Below are positions 62,580 through 64,000 of a DNA stretch of 64,000 nt, piece after piece. A model generated the notes under the pieces. The model did not search any database and was not told where the DNA came from. It saw nothing but the letters and a program-made list of their open reading frames with translations. Made by a program: the position numbers and the translations under genes. Source of the DNA: JAMLHH01 sp964653095. GTDB taxonomy: Bacteria > Bacteroidota > Bacteroidia > Chitinophagales > JADIYW01. Location: NCBI GenBank assembly GCA_964653095.1, contig CAZZEH010000002.1, positions 1-64,000 on the forward strand, read 5' to 3'. Position 1 is the first letter of the stretch. Each line of letters starts with the position of its first letter.

Positions 62580-63449
62580 TTACATAAACTGTTCTCTGTA
62601 ATCTTTGGCGAAATCTACCACATTACGAGGTTCACGCCCTAATATTTTACGTACATCTTCCGATACGCGGGCAGTTGCTCCTCCGGCTTTCTGATACGCG
62701 GCCAGTGCGAGGTAAGAGTCTATCATCTTTGTGCTGATGCCTTGTTTTTCCATCCGTGCACGCATTTCCTCCATAGACAAAGATTTGTAAGTCACCGGTT
62801 TTCCGGTAGCTTGTGTCAGCGCATCTGCCAACTCCGCATAACCGACAGCCACTCCACTAGTCAGTACATATTTTTTACCTTGGTGCTTTTCAGGATGTAA
62901 TAATGCTTCTGCCCCCACGGCAGCGATATCGCGTGCGTCTATGAAGGGCACTTTTCCGTCACCCACGGCGGCATATATCGTCCCTTCTTCCCGAACGGTT
63001 TCAGCGACTTCGCCCAGCCAGTTTTGCATGAAAGCGTGCGGACGCAAAATAGTCCAGGTCATAGAAGACTCTTCTAGTGCCTGTTCTGCTTCCCAATGCT
63101 CATAAGCGAGGGGGCTTTTAGTCCGCGGCGTGGCGCCCAAAGCAGACAGTTTGACTACGTGTTTTACGCCTAATTTTTCTGCTGCACGAATGATTTCTAT
63201 CTGAGTTTTTCCAAATCCCGGACGATTACCTGTCAGTAAAAAGAGTCGGTCGGTACCTGCCAATGTTGCTTCCAATAAGTTGGAGTCGTTCACATCTGCC
63301 TGCAACCAAACCACACCCGGCAGTTTTCTTGCTCTTTCAAAATTTCTCAATACAGCTCTGACGGCTGTACCGGAAGCAGACAACAAGTTGATCAATTCGT
63401 TTCCGATGGTACCTGTGCTTCCAATAACGGTCATTGTGTTCTTTTTCAT
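62580..63449 (-). CDS. NmrA/SDR-type NAD(P)-binding reductase
   Basis: 289 residues. The Rossmann motif VIGSTGTIGNELI at the N-terminus, LRPHAFMQNWLGE and DARDIAAVGAEALLHPEKH are typical of NmrA-like/QOR2-type atypical SDRs. The active-site Tyr of classical SDRs is not obvious. A quinone or NADPH-sensing role is possible but not shown. Starts MKKNTMTVIG. Confidence 0.88.
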   Translation of the reverse strand: MKKNTMTVIGSTGTIGNELINLLSASGTAVRAVLRNFERARKLPGVVWLQADVNDSNLLEATLAGTDRLFLLTGNRPGFGKTQIEIIRAAEKLGVKHVVKLSALGATPRTKSPLAYEHWEAEQALEESSMTWTILRPHAFMQNWLGEVAETVREEGTIYAAVGDGKVPFIDARDIAAVGAEALLHPEKHQGKKYVLTSGVAVGYAELADALTQATGKPVTYKSLSMEEMRARMEKQGISTKMIDSYLALAAYQKAGGATARVSEDVRKILGREPRNVVDFAKDYREQFM

Positions 63450-63594
63450 AATTATATATTTTATGACCCCAAATTACTTTTTCTTTTATGCATGTGCATT
63501 GACCTAAGTTAAGAAGTGGGAATCGGAAGTAATGAACCTACATCAATGCAGGAGAGCAATAAATCGACTATTTTACAACTAAAAACAGTGAATC

Positions 63595-64000
63595 ATGAAA
63601 AAACACACACCAGTACACGACCCTCAACAAATTCCTTATCGTTTTATGGAGGCCTGGAATCGGTATGACCCGGACGGAATAGCTGATTTGTTTTATGAAA
63701 TAGCTGATTTTGTTAATGTTACCGGAAAATGGTGGGACAACAAAACCGATATTTGGAAAGCACATGATTTCGGTTTGCGTGTTATTTTTCAGCACTCGAG
63801 GTTAGAGGTCTTAAAGGTAAAAGTCAAAATGCCGACTGAAAATATTGCTGTTGTCCACGCACAAATCAGAATAGTGGGGCAGACCGAAAATGAAGGTGCG
63901 GAAGCAGGTGAAAGGCGCACGATGTTTCTTTTTGTCGCCAAAAAAGAAGGAGAGGAATGGTTAGTCGTATCCGCACAAAATACCGACATCACTGGTGAGC
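63595..64000 (+). CDS. SnoaL/NTF2-like protein (partial, runs off window)
   Basis: 135 codons are visible without a stop. MKKHTPVHDPQQIPYRFMEA with NRYDPDGIADLF, then strands around FVNVTGKWWDN and RRTMFLFVAKKEGEEWLVVS, fit the SgcJ/EcaC-like SnoaL family with its cone-shaped fold. The end lies beyond base 64,000. Confidence 0.75.
   Translation, partial: MKKHTPVHDPQQIPYRFMEAWNRYDPDGIADLFYEIADFVNVTGKWWDNKTDIWKAHDFGLRVIFQHSRLEVLKVKVKMPTENIAVVHAQIRIVGQTENEGAEAGERRTMFLFVAKKEGEEWLVVSAQNTDITGE

Noticed and set aside
1..64000. CRISPR array, insertion sequence or prophage
   Set aside because: No regularly spaced direct repeats, transposase or phage structural genes were seen.

Overview
The window is a chromosomal segment of a Bacteroidota bacterium. 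The evidence is direct: promoters with the phylum's TTTG / TAnnTTTG boxes (best case TTTG-N19-TAACTTTG before rplS), Bacteroidota-only families (DUF3822 next to rsmD and coaD, DUF3347, a tricorn-like S41 protease), a long acidic tail on ribosomal protein S16, and a tRNA-Glu with its CCA encoded. I cannot name the genus; gene content fits a Chitinophagia/Sphingobacteriia/Saprospiria-type organism. Most of the window is housekeeping.

Layout. 1-6 kb: a partial tRNA-like RNA, a degenerate RNase III-like protein, a ferredoxin reductase/ferredoxin pair, coaD-rsmD-DUF3822 and sucC. 6-11.3 kb: a flavin monooxygenase, a WD40 propeller and the rpsP-rimM-trmD-rplS translation operon. 11.3-20 kb: a GH36 enzyme, a secreted hypothetical, hbd-ddl-thioesterase and aconitase. 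20-26 kb: a trp operon (trpE-G-D-C-hydrolase-F) behind a complete attenuator whose leader peptide has three consecutive Trp codons. Its TrpG has lost the catalytic cysteine, a secreted serine hydrolase is embedded in it, and trpB/trpA are absent. 26-40 kb: a clan GH-A-like glycosidase, a RES-Xre toxin-antitoxin pair, gap-pgk, tRNA-Glu, an ECF sigma factor, XerD, a tricorn-like protease and a MATE transporter wrecked by an internal deletion. 40-48 kb: YceI and a tight menF-D-B-A-C-E menaquinone operon. 48-56.6 kb: a GH20 enzyme, an orphan antitoxin-like gene and a TetR-controlled RND efflux operon with two matching operator copies. 56.7-64 kb: accessory DNA.

The best candidate for an undescribed system is the three-gene operon at 57,563-60,890: an AAA+ ATPase with an unknown N-terminal half, a protein of no certain family that may have a uracil-DNA-glycosylase-like fold, and a WYL-domain regulator. 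It lies behind a 313-bp divergent control region with repeated CTATGA/TCATAG half-sites. It is bracketed by a decayed partial copy and an intact copy of the same glycine-zipper gene, which suggests that the cassette was inserted. WYL regulators and AAA+ ATPases are frequent in anti-phage loci, so a defence role is a reasonable hypothesis but is not shown by the sequence.

Other strong observations are the TrpG Cys-to-Asn change, the Trp attenuator with a very short 5' end, the pseudo-RNase III, and the DPPY-to-GPPY change in RsmD.
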